64,000 nucleotides of DNA, from contig JACCIC010000022.1 of the NCBI GenBank assembly GCA_018907035.1, positions 1,302,501 through 1,366,500 on the forward strand. The letters are read 5' to 3'. Below, one piece after another: positions 1 through 11,855 of the stretch (positions are counted from its first letter, which is position 1; the number at the start of each line of letters is the position of its first letter). Source of the stretch: Sycobia sp. Sy_11. Its lineage: Eukaryota > Arthropoda > Insecta > Hymenoptera > Epichrysomallidae. The notes beneath the pieces are model-generated. The model saw only the letters and a program-made list of their open reading frames with translations. It ran no database searches and was not told where the DNA came from. The position numbers and the translations under genes were made by a program.

Positions 1-444
1 ATAGATAATATTTATTTATTTTTTCATCTATACCTGCCATTAGAATCATGTATACATCGCTTGTATCTATTCTCACAATTTAAAATAATATCAAAATATA
101 TAATATACAATGTGCAACCGGTCAAAAATAAGCGCGACCAGGAACCTCGCAAGCCGATGATAATAAGCGCGAGCGCCGGATCTATCTCCCAAGCAGAGGA
201 ATTTCCATTGGCGGCCAATGTATATATCAAAGTTGGTGTCGTCACGGACCGCACATATATGCACGGCAAACAAATTAATACTGGAACATAAGCAGCAGCC
301 GCCGAGCAGTGGTGGGGGATCCAGTTTACCCTGGATCATCGGCAATCGAACGCGCGAGCAAGTGTGATTCGTCCTCCGAATCTTTCGTCAGTCGGAATCT
401 CGGCATTGTCGCGCAGCTTTTTACTTTCGATTATACGTATACGC

Positions 445-505
<61 letters not shown>

Positions 506-638
506 CATGGCTGATCGCAGCTACATAACAATCCAAATTGATTAACGCGCGCGCGCATCGGGCGTAACTGCACGCACCCCGAGGAGCCGTCCAGAAGTTA
601 TACAGTGTGATTCTTTTGAAACTCCAGCATCGCCAACC
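1..638 (+). promoter_or_regulatory. 5' flank and probable promoter/5'UTR of CLIP-SP1
   Basis: This stretch lies upstream of the CLIP-SP1 start codon and is richer in CG than the introns beyond it. An arthropod initiator-like TCAGTC starts at 388. It is followed by a (TA)n microsatellite at 447-501, which would fall in the 5'UTR if transcription starts there. No convincing TATA box or downstream promoter element is visible. I infer a promoter only from position and the initiator match. The short ORFs here are noise. Confidence 0.3.
447..501. repeat. (TA)n microsatellite
   Basis: Uninterrupted TA dinucleotide run of about 55 bp between the possible initiator and the CLIP-SP1 start codon. Its length is likely to vary between individuals. 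Confidence 0.95.
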
Positions 639-3600
639 ATGGATAACAAGGTCGGCGCAATTTTTGCGTTGCTCAGCATCGCCTTCCTCAGCATCGTTCA
701 AGCTCGTATGTATATATATATATAGTATTAATATTCATTTGTTTACAATCTTTTTCGACATCTTGAGAATTATCTTATAAGATTGTTATTCAATTGCCAT
801 TTAATGGATAAAGATAAAGTTAGAGTCTTCGCAATGCAAAACCGGTTGTTTTTTGAGAAATTAAAATGAAACATTATGTAAAAATCCAAAGTTAATGAAT
901 AATGTAATATGATTCAAATTAAAATATGTTTGTTTTTTCGATAAAGGCTTATCGTTATTTACAATGAATTTTCACATTATCATTATGAAAGTCAAATAAA
1001 TAGAAAATAAATACAGTAATAACTAAATTTTTATCATTACTATTCATTAAAAAATGATTATGTAATATTTAGTTCGCTTAGTAAATAATACTCATGTAGT
1101 GTAGTATGTTATAGTGTATTATTACATTTTTATCAATATGGATTTGATATGTACGCTATATTAGTGAAACGTTCTCTTTATTTTTATTTCATTTTAATTT
1201 ATTATTAAAAATAGCTTTTTAAGCGATTAAATTTTTATAATTTTATTAGATTAAATATATTTTGTAATGCATACAAAGACAATAAATATGACAATGTATT
1301 ATATTGCCTTTGATATTTTATTGTACATGATAGTTAAGAAATATAATCGAAGTCATAATAACATTAAAAATTCTTCGTTTTTTTCCAGAAAATCTGTGCC
1401 GAACACCTGCTAACGAGGTGGGTTATTGCATTAATTTGAAGCGGTGCTCAGAACTCCTCTCAATCCTGACACAGACGCCTCGAACTCCGCAAAGCCTGGA
1501 CTTTTTGAAACGTAGCCACTGTGGTTTTGAGAATAGAGATCCTCTGGTTTGTTGTGTCGATCGCAGTAACAACGCTGGACGACAAAATCAAGATTTTTCT
1601 CCTTCAACTAGTCCATATCCTACTAGACCGAATTATCCAGGTAACAACAACGGCAACAGCAATAATTTCAATAACGGAAACAACAATAACGGCAACAGCA
1701 ACAATAACTTCAATAATGGAAACAACAATAACGGGAACACCAACAATAACTTCAATAACGGAAACAACAATAACGGAAACACCAACAATAACAATAACAA
1801 CAATAATGGTGCCAGTTACACGAGCAATTTATTGCCGACTGAATGTGGCGAGGATCTTTCGAATAGGATTGTCGGAGGAAATGTCACGGCACTCGATGAG
1901 TTCCCCTGGATGGCTCTGCTCGAGTACCGGAAGCGTAAGTATTCTCGCAAAATTACGATATACGCATGTCTTATCATCATTTGATTATATGAACGATAGC
2001 AGTAGTTGCATAACTAGTGTGGAATAAATAGAAAACAATTTTCAAATGATCTATTGAGAACAATTCATTTCTCAATTCTATATAGTACACAATAATATAC
2101 TCAATTCTCTTTGGTAGTTAATAAAGTGTTAAAATATTTATAGATGGACAAGGGAGATTATCTGTTACGGGTAATGGATTCAATCCAGATTAGCGTGGTA
2201 AATCTGTTTGCCTCCAAAATGAACTTTGTAAAGCTTTGAAATCTAACGTTCTGCCATTTCCAAGATATCTGATTGTTTTTTATTTATAATAAGTATTTCT
2301 AAAGTAAATATATTACATAGTTAGTAGATTTTGTTTTAAAGAAAAGTTCCTAAGAAAATTCTCAAAGAAAAGCTTATTTTCGCAAATTTAAAGTTTTCTT
2401 ATAAATATAATTACTTGATAATTAAAAAATAAATTCTGTAATTATATAAACGAGAACTATGAAATTACCTTTTTTTGCGAATCGGAAAACGTTATATCCT
2501 CAAAATTTACGCGGTTCATTTTGAAAGTATTCAGAGTTTCATTCAATCTGGACTAAATTCATCATCCAAATTTGAAAGTCTTTCCTTATGAGTATTTATA
2601 ATATTAAAATATATCAAATTTAAATAGTATCTGGAATATGATAGATGCTTTTTTCATTATGTTACGCACATTGAGACGTAATGAAAGAATCATCATTTAA
2701 TAGAAATTATCACGTAAAATGATTTTTTAATTATGTTACATCGGTCGACTACACAGTCTCAATCTCAATTTTAGGAAGGAAACTAATAATATAGATTATG
2801 CATTATTATTAGTGGAGAAAATTTCATTTATGAAATATAAATTGAGTTATATATTTTCATTGGTAAGATTATATGTAACGGATTGTTAATCTAATAAAGA
2901 AAAATATATTTTAATTTTTAATCAAGTTCATTTCATAATTAAATTAGATAATTGTTAATTTTCTTATACTCTAATTGTTTTGAATAATATTTTTTCTTAT
3001 GATATATTAAATTTTCTTGAAAGACAATGAAACGTGTATTCGAAGTAGACATACGTACTGGTTCTTCACTTATTACGTAAAAACGATTTATTAATTATTC
3101 ATTGCATTGATTAATTTGTTCAAGAAAATTGAATAAAGAATAAATATTAAAGAATTTTAGTTTGTTCAATGATATTTTCAATAATTTACATAGATGAAAA
3201 TAATGAAAACAAACTTTTTAAATCTAAAAACTGTTTCTCGTTAAATAATAATATATAGGTTAATTACTCTACTGTACAGCATTATGTAGTAGTCAGCGAT
3301 GCATCTATTTCATCTTGAATTGTTTACTTCTTCTTTGACATTTTAAAGATAATATTTAGTATTCGATTTATTTTTAGGCCTTGAAGTTTATCAGTTAATG
3401 TGCGATATATTACGTATTTGTCATTTACAATAAGCCTTATGAAATTATTAATTAATAAATATTTTTTTATTGGTCTTACAGTCCAATCAATTCATCTAAA
3501 AATAAAATAAAAAATAAAAATAAAAATAAATAAAAATAAAATAAAAATTAAAAATAAAAATTAAATTAAAAATTAAATTAAAATTATAATGACAGTCAGA

Positions 3601-5691
3601 CTATCCTTGTTTACATTCACCCCCGTAGACTAATCTGAAAATAAAATATTAGCTGAAAAAATTCTTTGTTAGTAAAATGCAGTCTGACTGTCCCCAACAC
3701 CCTTACCTAATTGAAGACTTGCCCAACATTTCGAGCTCACTACGGCTCCTCATCAGGGACTAAACTAAACCTTATATTCTAATCTATATATACCCATCCC
3801 CACCACCAAATTTAGTAAATTAAATATAAATTCCCCCTCTATACAAATTGTCCAAAACCAATCAATTTAATAAGGAATGATAAACACTGTCCAATCTACC
3901 AGACTCTAACATTAAATTCACATTATTTTGGGCAAGTCTTCAATTAGGTAAGGGTGTTGGGGACAGTCAGATTGCACTTTACTAACAAAGAATTTTTTCA
4001 GCTAATATTTTATTTTCAGATTAGTCTACGGGGGTGAATGTAAACAAGGACAGTCTAACTGTCATTATAATTTTAATTTAATTTTTAATTTAATTTTTAT
4101 TTTTAATTTTTATTTTATTTTTATGTTTTTATTTTTATTTTTTATTTTATTTTTAGATTGAATTGATTGGACTGTAAGACCAATAAAAAAAAATTTTTAT
4201 TAATTAATAATTTCATAAGGCTTATTGTAAACGACAAATACGTAATATATCGCACATTAACTGATAAACTTAATGTATGGTCAGTCGACATAAGTACAAT
4301 TAAATTGTCTTATGAAATTATGATGCGATTATAGTAGTATGAGATCTATATTAACAATATGCAGTCGACTGATGAATTTATTTAATTCGTCTCGCAATAC
4401 GGATCAGTCATAAATTATAAGTACATTTAATATGTAAACACTTCCATTATTAAAATATTATTTAAATTATCGAATGTATTGCCTTAATATTGCAAATATA
4501 TTAGATTATTATATATATTACACTAAAGTATAAGATTATTTAAAAAACAATAATTACAAAAATTCATATATTACTTGATATTAGGAGTAAAGGTTGAATA
4601 TAAAATTTTGAGCTGTTATTCAGATAAAACCTTTGCACACGATTTAAATTGGATGTCAGATTTAAAATTGGTGATCTTGAATTGAATTCTGAAGAGAAAT
4701 TTTTGGTCTGGAAGCGTTCTTCTCTTCATTCATGCTTTCACTGTTAAAATGATCAATAGAAATTAACATACTTTTTATAATTCAATACTCGAGTAAATCT
4801 TATTTCTATGAATTTCTTTTTTATAAAAGTAAGCTCTTTATGCAATTTTAATATAATTTTACAATTAGCAATTTTTCATGCGGACAAAAAAGGTGAACGT
4901 TTAGTAAAAGTCAGAGTATATATTAATTAAAATATTATAATAATAATATAATAGCGTATCCTTTCGTTTCGTTCTCAGCAAACGGCATAACGACAGCCTG
5001 CGGCGGGGCCCTCATAAGTAGACGCTACGTCCTGACTGCGGCCCATTGCCTGAAGGGCCGCTCATTGCCGAGTACATGGCGGCTCCAGGCTGTGCGTCTG
5101 GGCGAGTACAACACGGATACCGAGCGCGACTGCATCCCAGACGGCAACGACAGCGAAGTGTGCACCGACGACCCCGTAACGGTCGGCATCGAGGAGCAGT
5201 TCGTACACGAGGACTACGACCCCAAGTCCGCGAGCCAGCGCTTCGACATAGCTATGGTGCGGCTCTCGCGCGACATCGTCTTTACCGATTTCATCAAGCC
5301 GATCTGCCTGCCGACGAGCTCGCAGATCGGCCAGAAGCTCCATGTTGCCGGCTGGGGCAAGACCGAGGAGTCCTCTGCCTCGGAGATCAAGCTGAAGGTC
5401 GTCCTGCCCCTGGTGGACAAGAACGTCTGCCTCTCGACGTACCAGGAGGCCGGGGTGACGCTAGGCGACGGCCAGATCTGTGTCGGGGGCGAGAAGGGCA
5501 AGGACTCGTGCAGGGGCGACTCGGGCGGGCCGCTCATGCAGCGACAGAGGACGGCCGACGGCTTCCATAGGTGGGCCGAGGTCGGTGTCGTGTCGTTTGG
5601 GCCCTCGCCCTGCGGGATGCACAACTGGCCAGGCGTCTACACCAAAGTGTATGACTTCGTGCCATGGATAATTAGCAAATTGAGGCCTTGA
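639..5691 (+). CDS. CLIP-SP1: secreted CLIP-domain trypsin-like serine protease (easter/SPE/MP1-like), 3 exons
   Basis: The coding exons are 639-705, 1389-1934 and 4979-5691, with GT-AG introns and a joined length of 1326 nt (441 aa). Residues 1-22 form a hydrophobic signal peptide. A CLIP domain follows, with six cysteines at 26, 36, 42, 67, 77 and 78. Residues ~108-162 are an Asn/Gly-rich linker. The activation site is Arg182 before IVGGN. The catalytic triad is His227 (TAAHC), Asp294 (DIAMV) and Ser386 (GDSGG). Asp380 at the S1 base predicts trypsin-like cleavage after Arg/Lys. Such proteases are haemolymph zymogens in Toll or prophenoloxidase cascades; that role is family knowledge. The exact orthologue cannot be named. 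The whole catalytic core lies in one GC-rich exon, unlike the three-exon catalytic region of the paralogues downstream. The start is chosen because it gives a signal peptide and a Kozak-like ACCATGG. Confidence 0.9.
706..1388 (+). other. Intron 1 of CLIP-SP1
   Basis: AT-rich intron with donor GTATGT and acceptor TTTTCCAG, starting with a short TA run. It splits a Gln codon (C|AA) right after the signal peptide, the same place where the downstream paralogues split theirs. I see nothing else in it. Confidence 0.8.
1643..1809 (+). repeat. 42-bp coding minisatellite (Asn-rich linker of CLIP-SP1)
   Basis: About four in-frame copies of a 42-bp (14-codon) unit encode Asn-rich blocks with a Phe-Asn-Asn-Gly core, the last copy degenerate. 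The repeat stays in frame and lengthens the linker between the CLIP and protease domains. The repeat array itself would be prone to copy-number change. Confidence 0.9.
2130..2610. repeat. Diverged inverted repeat (possible old MITE)
   Basis: The segment around 2130-2250 resembles the reverse complement of about 2480-2610. Matching blocks include TTCAATCCAGATTA against AATCTGGACTAAAT, and AAAATGAAC against GTTCATTTT. By eye, identity is roughly 70%. There is no coding content. An old MITE or hairpin insertion is the likeliest reading; element ends and target duplication are not clear. Confidence 0.45.
3384..4271 (-). mobile_element. 5'-truncated Penelope-like element as a long palindrome in CLIP-SP1 intron 2
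   Basis: The two ends are inverted copies of several hundred bases. The 19-bp ATTGGTCTTACAGTCCAAT at 3469-3487 faces its complement at 4166-4184, and homology continues outward to 3384 and 4271. The unpaired middle (about 3765-3905), read on the minus strand, matches the end of the GIY-YIG ORF and the 3'UTR of the element at 38187-39348. On the minus strand the order is inverted leading arm, ORF tail, 3'UTR, hammerhead core, terminal arm. That is the expected layout of a truncated Penelope-like insertion with an inverted pseudo-LTR. No intact ORF remains. Confidence 0.8.
3728..3756 (-). ncRNA. Hammerhead ribozyme core (Penelope-like element copy)
   Basis: On the minus strand, CTGATGAG is followed after a short GC-rich hairpin by CGAAAT. 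These are the two conserved strands of a hammerhead core, with GAAA intact although the usual following C is T here. Hammerheads are known in Penelope-like elements of many eukaryotes. It is antisense to CLIP-SP1, so it is not the strand present in that pre-mRNA. Stem II is imperfect, and activity is not established. Confidence 0.5.
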
Positions 5692-6016
5692 TAGGATTTG
5701 TTTTGATTCCTGAAAATCAGCTGCCTCCTTGTCTTTGTCGTAATTCCAAGGGCGTTCTTGCGTAGATATCGAATTGACCCGAGTAGCCTTGCTGTTGGAT
5801 TGACGAAAGAAACCCAATTTTTATCTATAAAGTAGGAGCCTGATAATCGAGACTTTTGTAATGCTGTCCATAATGGGCTTTAAATTCATAGTTTTATTGT
5901 AAGTATCATAACAAGCTGCGCTGGCGTTGTCGTTCATAGTCGATGTATTTTTGCATAAAGCAGATAGTATGCTATGAGTTGCTGACTCGTAATGAACTAC
6001 TTTCAATAACTTAGAA

Positions 6017-6197
6017 TAAGCTTAGAAGTTCAAAGATTGACAACATCAATTCTAATGATAAATATGAATGTATCTTAAATACTTCAATAATAAAATAGTA
6101 TTTTAAGTATTTGAAATTAATTTTGAGATTTTTTTATAATGCATTTATAACGTTATCATTAGAATTGGTATTGTCAATCTTTGAACTTGTAAGCTTA
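6017..6197. mobile_element. MITE with 44-bp terminal inverted repeats
   Basis: 6017-6060 is a near-perfect reverse complement of 6154-6197, sharing TAAGCTTA at the tips and TTCAAAGATTGACAA inside. The interior is non-coding. The 181-bp size and TA-flanked ends fit a Tc1/mariner-type MITE. About 6225-6400 is a more diverged relative of its interior, sharing ATTAATTTTGAGATTTT followed by a similar TATAATNNATTTNTAACGTTAT block, so two copies may lie side by side. Confidence 0.75.
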
Positions 6198-9100
6198 TCC
6201 TCAGTTATTTTATTTATTTAAAAAAGCTTTTAAATGAAATAAATTTTTATGCATCTTAAATAATTCAATTATCATTATTATTATTATTATCATGATTTCT
6301 CATAAAATGGCATTTTGAATATTTTATATTAATTTTGAGATTTTCTTTTATAATTTATTTGTAACGTTATTTGATATAGAAGCTTTTTTAAGATTAATAT
6401 GAATACATATTTTATATATTAATGTAATTCAAGCAGTTTTAGTTTACTCATAAGAACAAATCTAGTGAATAATATAACTCTTAAGATATTCTTACCGAGA
6501 AATATGAAAGTGAACATTTAGATATACAAATTACTAGAAAGCTATCAAATGCGTAATAAACCTAAGTATGTAATTTACAAAAATAAATTAATTCTCGAAA
6601 AGAATGTAATCATCTTAAATTAAAATCTGATTTTTGATTAATATTAATATAACTTAATATTTATTCGAATAATTATCGTCTTTAAGCAACTGCTATGATG
6701 ACCAAGTCAATATTTTATTACTGGTTAATGATTTTATCAATAAACAATATTATTTTTTATTATTGCGTAAAAGTCGTTTTTAATTCTCTTCTGCGTGTAC
6801 AAAGCACCCCTTCGATTGAACGCTTTGCGAACTGATTAATTTTACAGAGATCTATTCATATCAACAAAAAATGAAAATAAGTAAAGTTCTATAACAGTAA
6901 TTTTTGTATGTGTGTTTTTTGTGACTTGTGCTTCGCTCGACCGTCAGACCAGTGCAGGAATCGCCAACTTTGAACACTTCTAACAAAATGTACATATTTG
7001 TGAGTAAAGAAATCATAATAAATTTATTCTTATATTATGTATTAATATAAATTTGTATCGTAACTTATCAGAACTAAAAATTTTACGAATTATCGGTTGT
7101 AGAAATAATGACTTGAAAATTTATTCAGATGGAGCTTTATTCAAATATTATGCAAAATGCAAGATGCTCAAAATATCTAAAAAGTGAAATATATTAAACT
7201 CACTTCTTTTGAAATGTATTTATTTTATAAATGTACACAAACAAACGAAAATATTCTAGAAACAGTATAATTCATTTTTTGAAATACCAAGTAAGGTTTG
7301 CTTTTTCTTCACTTTATCTTATTAGTGATGATCACACAAAATTTGTAATATCAAAGTATCATAGTTAATAAATTGGATTTTATAGAAGCTGCTTGTAAAA
7401 ATTCTGGTTACTTAAATGCTCTAATGTATCTACTAATTATTATACTTTAACTATCGTTTTCTAAAGATTCATTTACAAATTTTCACTCTTTACTATCTAA
7501 ATATTTTTGATCGAGTTCTTAAGGTAGTTCCATAGTAAGTATAGTCGTATCACCTGAAGACTATGCCTATAAAAATATTAGATTTCTAATTTATTTTAAA
7601 ACAGTATATTATTTAATATTAATTCATTTAGAAATATTAATATAATTAATGTACCAATATAATTAGGTATGACATTGTAAATATCAGCTAATAATTAATA
7701 AGATAATTAATTGGTCCAAATTACTTCAATAAACTTGAACTTTATTTTTCTTAACGGTTTGTTGAGCCATAATTTTTTGGGTATATTAATAATCTTTGAT
7801 AAATAATGGTTATTTTCTATAAGATTTATAGGATTTATAAGATTTTATTAATATATATGTATAAGTCAATAAATAAATATCAGTCAAAATTTAAACACTT
7901 AATTATATATCATTGTTGCATACATTGAAAAAGAAATAGTTGTTTTATTGTAGTAATTTAGTTTATATGGTTAAAATAATCAGTTCGTTTTAAATATTTA
8001 TGTGATTTAACGAATGTTTTGTCGATTTAGCTGTTAGCGTATCAGCTGAATCTCAACAATTAAGTGTATTTAAATGGATTTGCAAAATATATTATTCGGA
8101 GGGTATGTATTATATTTAATGGTTTAACAGAATAAATACAATTAATTCATCTCATGTTATAGCTTTAATAACGTAAGTCGATCATGATAAATTCTTTATA
8201 ATCTTAAAATTGCTAATATAGTTAATGTGGAAACTTCTTGTTCTATTTATTCACTATTAGTTTTCTAGCAAGATTATCATGATCTATGTATATATAGAAA
8301 TACAGCATATTTTTTAATTTTATGTAATGATTATATTACAATTTTTTTTTTTAAATTATTTGAAGAAATTTTTGTTTTTAAGATGTGATTTAGCTTTCAA
8401 AATGGTTAGTAATTTTTTAGCGAATATTGTTATTTATTAGAATATTAATTATATTTTTAATGGAAAAGAGGAAAAATACTTCATCAACTTGATTTTATAA
8501 GTAATTGTTGTGTAATAAAAACTTATTTCCTTATTTAATGCTAATAAAAAGAGATAGTTAGATGATGTATGTTTTTGTAATTTATAAGCTATCTGTTAGG
8601 AGAACAATCTTCGAAAGCAATAATTTAATTCAGTGAATACTATATATCTAGTTTTAATATACGATTATTTTATTGTAAAATTGTTGATCTTATAATAAAT
8701 GAAAAAGTTTGGATTTTTTATAACAAGAAACTTTTATTATAGTATAAATACGTATTTAAATAGTAAGTTCAATATCATCCACTGAAAAATAATCTTTTAT
8801 TAATATTTGAAGTTATGCGCGTGTGACAAATCTAGATTATATTTCTATTTGCGGTCAAGTGATGTCAAAGGTTAATGATAACGCTGATGTAATAAAGATA
8901 ATATATATTTTAATTTCTTGAGGGTTTATGTGTTTAGTAACGCTTCAGATTTGAAAAGGAATAATTTTTACAATAAAATAGTTATATAAATTATTACTTT
9001 TATATTTTTATCAAGTTTTTCTAAAATATTATAAATTGTATATAAGTATTGTAATTTGTATTGTAAAGTATTGTATATTTTCTTGTTTGAAAAGGGCAAA

Positions 9101-9262
9101 AAGTTGTTTATTTTTTTTAGTATTTATTTGCTTGTAAATAATTTCTGATTGTTCACAAATGTTAATCAAAGAAAGCTATAATATTTCTCTCAACATCTTT
9201 TTCCGTCTTTTTCTCAGCATAAAGTTTATTGCTAGAATGATATCAATAATCATTGGAATAAT

Positions 9263-9266
<4 letters not shown>

Positions 9267-9321
<55 letters not shown>
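9267..9321. repeat. (TA)n microsatellite
   Basis: Uninterrupted TA run of about 55 bp in the SP1-SP2 intergenic region. Confidence 0.95.
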
Positions 9322-9322
<1 letters not shown>

Positions 9323-10959
9323 CGAAGAAAACCAGCAAAATAAGGAACTTCCAACGACATAATATTTATAATATAACGGAAATTTTCAATGTGAAATTTC
9401 TACTAATAACTTCCATCTTCGCTTCATTTTTTCTTGTTTATTCAAAATGGCATTTTAAGATGATATTGAATATATTAAACTAGTATCAAATGCAGATCTA
9501 AAGTTCATTTTTATATAGTTTCCTATAATTATACTATAAATGCTAAATAGTTTTGAAATTACCGATTACCTACTTGTAATTTAAAAATTTTATAAGAAAT
9601 ATTTGTTGCTATGTTTTTAAATATTTTTGCCACTGATCTCTGACCTTTAAAGAAAATGTATGTATTTTTTCATGTGAGAATGTGTAAGTAAGTTTGAAAC
9701 GGGGAATCCCGTTGAATAAATGACTAACCAGATGACTGGTTTCTTCAAGGCAATACGAACGCATCCTCATATTATGTATAGCTAATAATTTTTTCACAGC
9801 GCGTTTATAAGCTGCTTATTTAGTTGTCTAATTATATTGAGTTTTAATCGTTACTTCACTATTCTGAGTACTATTTCGACTGCATGCATGTAGAATATAG
9901 AAGATTAAAGATTATAGAAAGTTAATTGCTATATAAGTATGTTACTTTGTATATAAATTAAAAACTTGATAAAACTAAATGGAAAAAACGGTCTATCGAT
10001 ACAAAAGATTAAACTTCAATTAAGTAGATGAGTAGCTCTAATTTTGTTGTTTTTCTAAAGATTTTAATGTGATTTGGCTTCAATGTTATTTACCAGAAAA
10101 ATTTTCATAATTAAATTGTTTTCAAATAAGCGTATAAGAAAAGATTGATAGATTTCGACATTTATTTTTGACATAATATTTTCAACATACTTATTATTTA
10201 TTTTGTAGCAATTCTAAAAGATGTTAATTCAGCTAATTCTCATGTTTTAAAATTTTTAAGGTTACTTGATTCATTATTTGAATTTTACTAATTTATTACA
10301 TTATAAATATTAAGAAACTCATATGCGATAAAATCAATAGTAAAAAACATGCTTAACGACATTAATTGATTCAAGGAATATTATTTAATACACCTGTTTC
10401 ATATTAAAAATAAAAAAATCATATTTATAGTTCATTTGCATTACTTGTAATATCCTTAGCCAGAGTCGTCATGTAACTCTGCTTTCTCTTTCCCGAACTC
10501 CCTCCTTCAAAGTTCACTTGCCGACATTCTCCTAGACCTTGACCGTTTCTTGTGTATATATCAAGGTCTGATGACAGAAACTATGTATAAGAATTTCTTA
10601 CTGGTCGAAGCATCCTGATTAATACCGATACTTGAGGAAAAAATCTTGGCTTAATTCTGTTGACTTTCTTTTTGGAGCATGTAGATGCCTCAATAAAATT
10701 AATTAATAAAAAAATCTTTACATCTTCAAAACCAGATGAAATTGTATACTCCTAAGGGTATTCAAAGAATTGATTAAAATATGTTATTTTCCATTGATTC
10801 ATAAGAAAATAGTTATCTAAACATTTAATGTCATGACGATCATTTGAGCAAATGGAACTTTCTTATCGCATGAACTTACTCGAATTCAGACTGCAGTGGA
10901 AAAGAGATGAAATGTCTTACGAATAATAAAAAGAAAAAAATATGGAAGACAAAGAGAGA

Positions 10960-10964
<5 letters not shown>

Positions 10965-11028
<64 letters not shown>

Positions 11029-11040
11029 AGAGAGAAAGAA
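10965..11040. repeat. (GA)n microsatellite
   Basis: GA run of about 70 bp, grading into AAAGAG repeats at its right edge. The apparent Ser/Leu- or Arg/Glu-rich ORFs across it are repeat artefacts. Confidence 0.95.
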
Positions 11041-11448
11041 ACTAAAAATTAATAGTTTTGTTATGTGGGAACAAAATTTTAAGCAGGAAAAATACACACA
11101 TAAAGTAAAACTGTAATTGTAATTAACAATTGTGTAGAATATTTTATTTTTTTTTTAAATATTTGGTTGAAAATGACGAAATGTAAAGGCAAAGATTTTC
11201 GATAATGTAACTAAAATGTTTTAGTTATATCCACTTGAATGTTATATATTTTTATTTAAATATATTAAATAAAATTTCAATTACATTCAGCCAGAACTTT
11301 TTCCAAATAGAGCGTTCCGTCAATAAAAAGTAATGGATTTTCTAATTTCTGTTTTTAATGTATGTGATACGATTGATTTGAGTGTTTTCGTCCAATCGAG
11401 GCTCGAAAAAATCATGGAAAAAGCCATTCTTTCTCTCCGTCTCTCCCT

Positions 11449-11453
<5 letters not shown>

Positions 11454-11505
<52 letters not shown>
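11454..11505. repeat. (CT)n microsatellite upstream of CLIP-SP2
   Basis: CT run of about 50 bp in a longer pyrimidine tract, roughly 240 bp before the CLIP-SP2 start codon. On the other strand it is GAGAG, a GAGA-factor-like sequence; a regulatory role is only a guess. Confidence 0.9.
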
Positions 11506-11507
<2 letters not shown>

Positions 11508-11573
11508 GCTCTCTTTCTCTCCCTCCTTTTCTCTTTGCCCCTCTCTAATTATAGTTCAGATCAGGCACGAGGA

Positions 11574-11595
11574 ACGGGATTCACATCAATCCCGT
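11574..11595. promoter_or_regulatory. 8-bp perfect inverted repeat ~146 bp upstream of CLIP-SP2
   Basis: ACGGGATT, six bases, then AATCCCGT. Each arm carries GGGATT, which is also the start of an insect NF-kappaB-type site. Its position near an immune-type gene makes a regulatory site possible, but the full kappaB consensus is not met. Confidence 0.25.
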
Positions 11596-11740
11596 CTTGT
11601 GTCGATTTTAGCATCACAGCTGATCATCCTATCTTCTTGTATTGTATAGAGAGCGCTTTTTTCTATTAGTTGGCCGCGAAAATCGCGTTGCATACATCAT
11701 ATACGGTTGATGTGCCTTAAACTACAATACTGCCATCGGC

Positions 11741-11819
11741 ATGTGGAAGGGAAACACGAGTATCTTTGGATTGGTGCTGTGCCTCCTGATAGTGATAGAG
11801 CACGTGACTGCACGTAAGT

Positions 11820-11855
<36 letters not shown>

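Larger units (their letters stand above)
1935..4978 (+). other. Intron 2 of CLIP-SP1, hosting two inverted-repeat insertions
   Basis: A 3 kb AT-rich intron with donor GTAAGT and acceptor TTCTCAG. It contains a diverged inverted repeat at about 2130-2610 and a long Penelope-derived palindrome at 3384-4271. The rest is featureless AT-rich DNA. It splits a Pro codon (C|CA) between the IVGG segment and the His exon. Confidence 0.8.
5692..11740. other. Intergenic region CLIP-SP1 to CLIP-SP2
   Basis: About 6 kb of AT-rich DNA. It holds a MITE with 44-bp inverted ends at 6017-6197 with a diverged neighbour copy up to about 6400, a (TA)n run at 9267-9321, a (GA)n run at 10965-11040 and a (CT)n run at 11454-11505. 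Small less-AT-rich patches occur near 6940-6990 and 10460-10580. No coding sequence with homology or splice logic was recognised; the listed ORFs there are low-complexity. Confidence 0.7.

Noticed and set aside
447..501. TA run as a TATA box for CLIP-SP1
   Set aside because: TA microsatellites of the same length occur throughout introns and spacers here, so the run is not specific to promoters.
3488..3600. AAAAT-rich direct repeats that might suggest a CRISPR-like or satellite array
   Set aside because: These are low-complexity A/T tracts internal to the Penelope-derived arms; there are no spacers or conserved repeat units.
5046..5570. Pro/Arg-rich 174-codon ORF over the CLIP-SP1 catalytic exon
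   Set aside because: It is a shadow frame of the protease exon; the protease frame carries the full catalytic triad and stop.
10876..11548. Arg/Glu-, Ser/Leu-rich ORFs on GA/CT repeats
   Set aside because: Pure translations of dinucleotide repeats.
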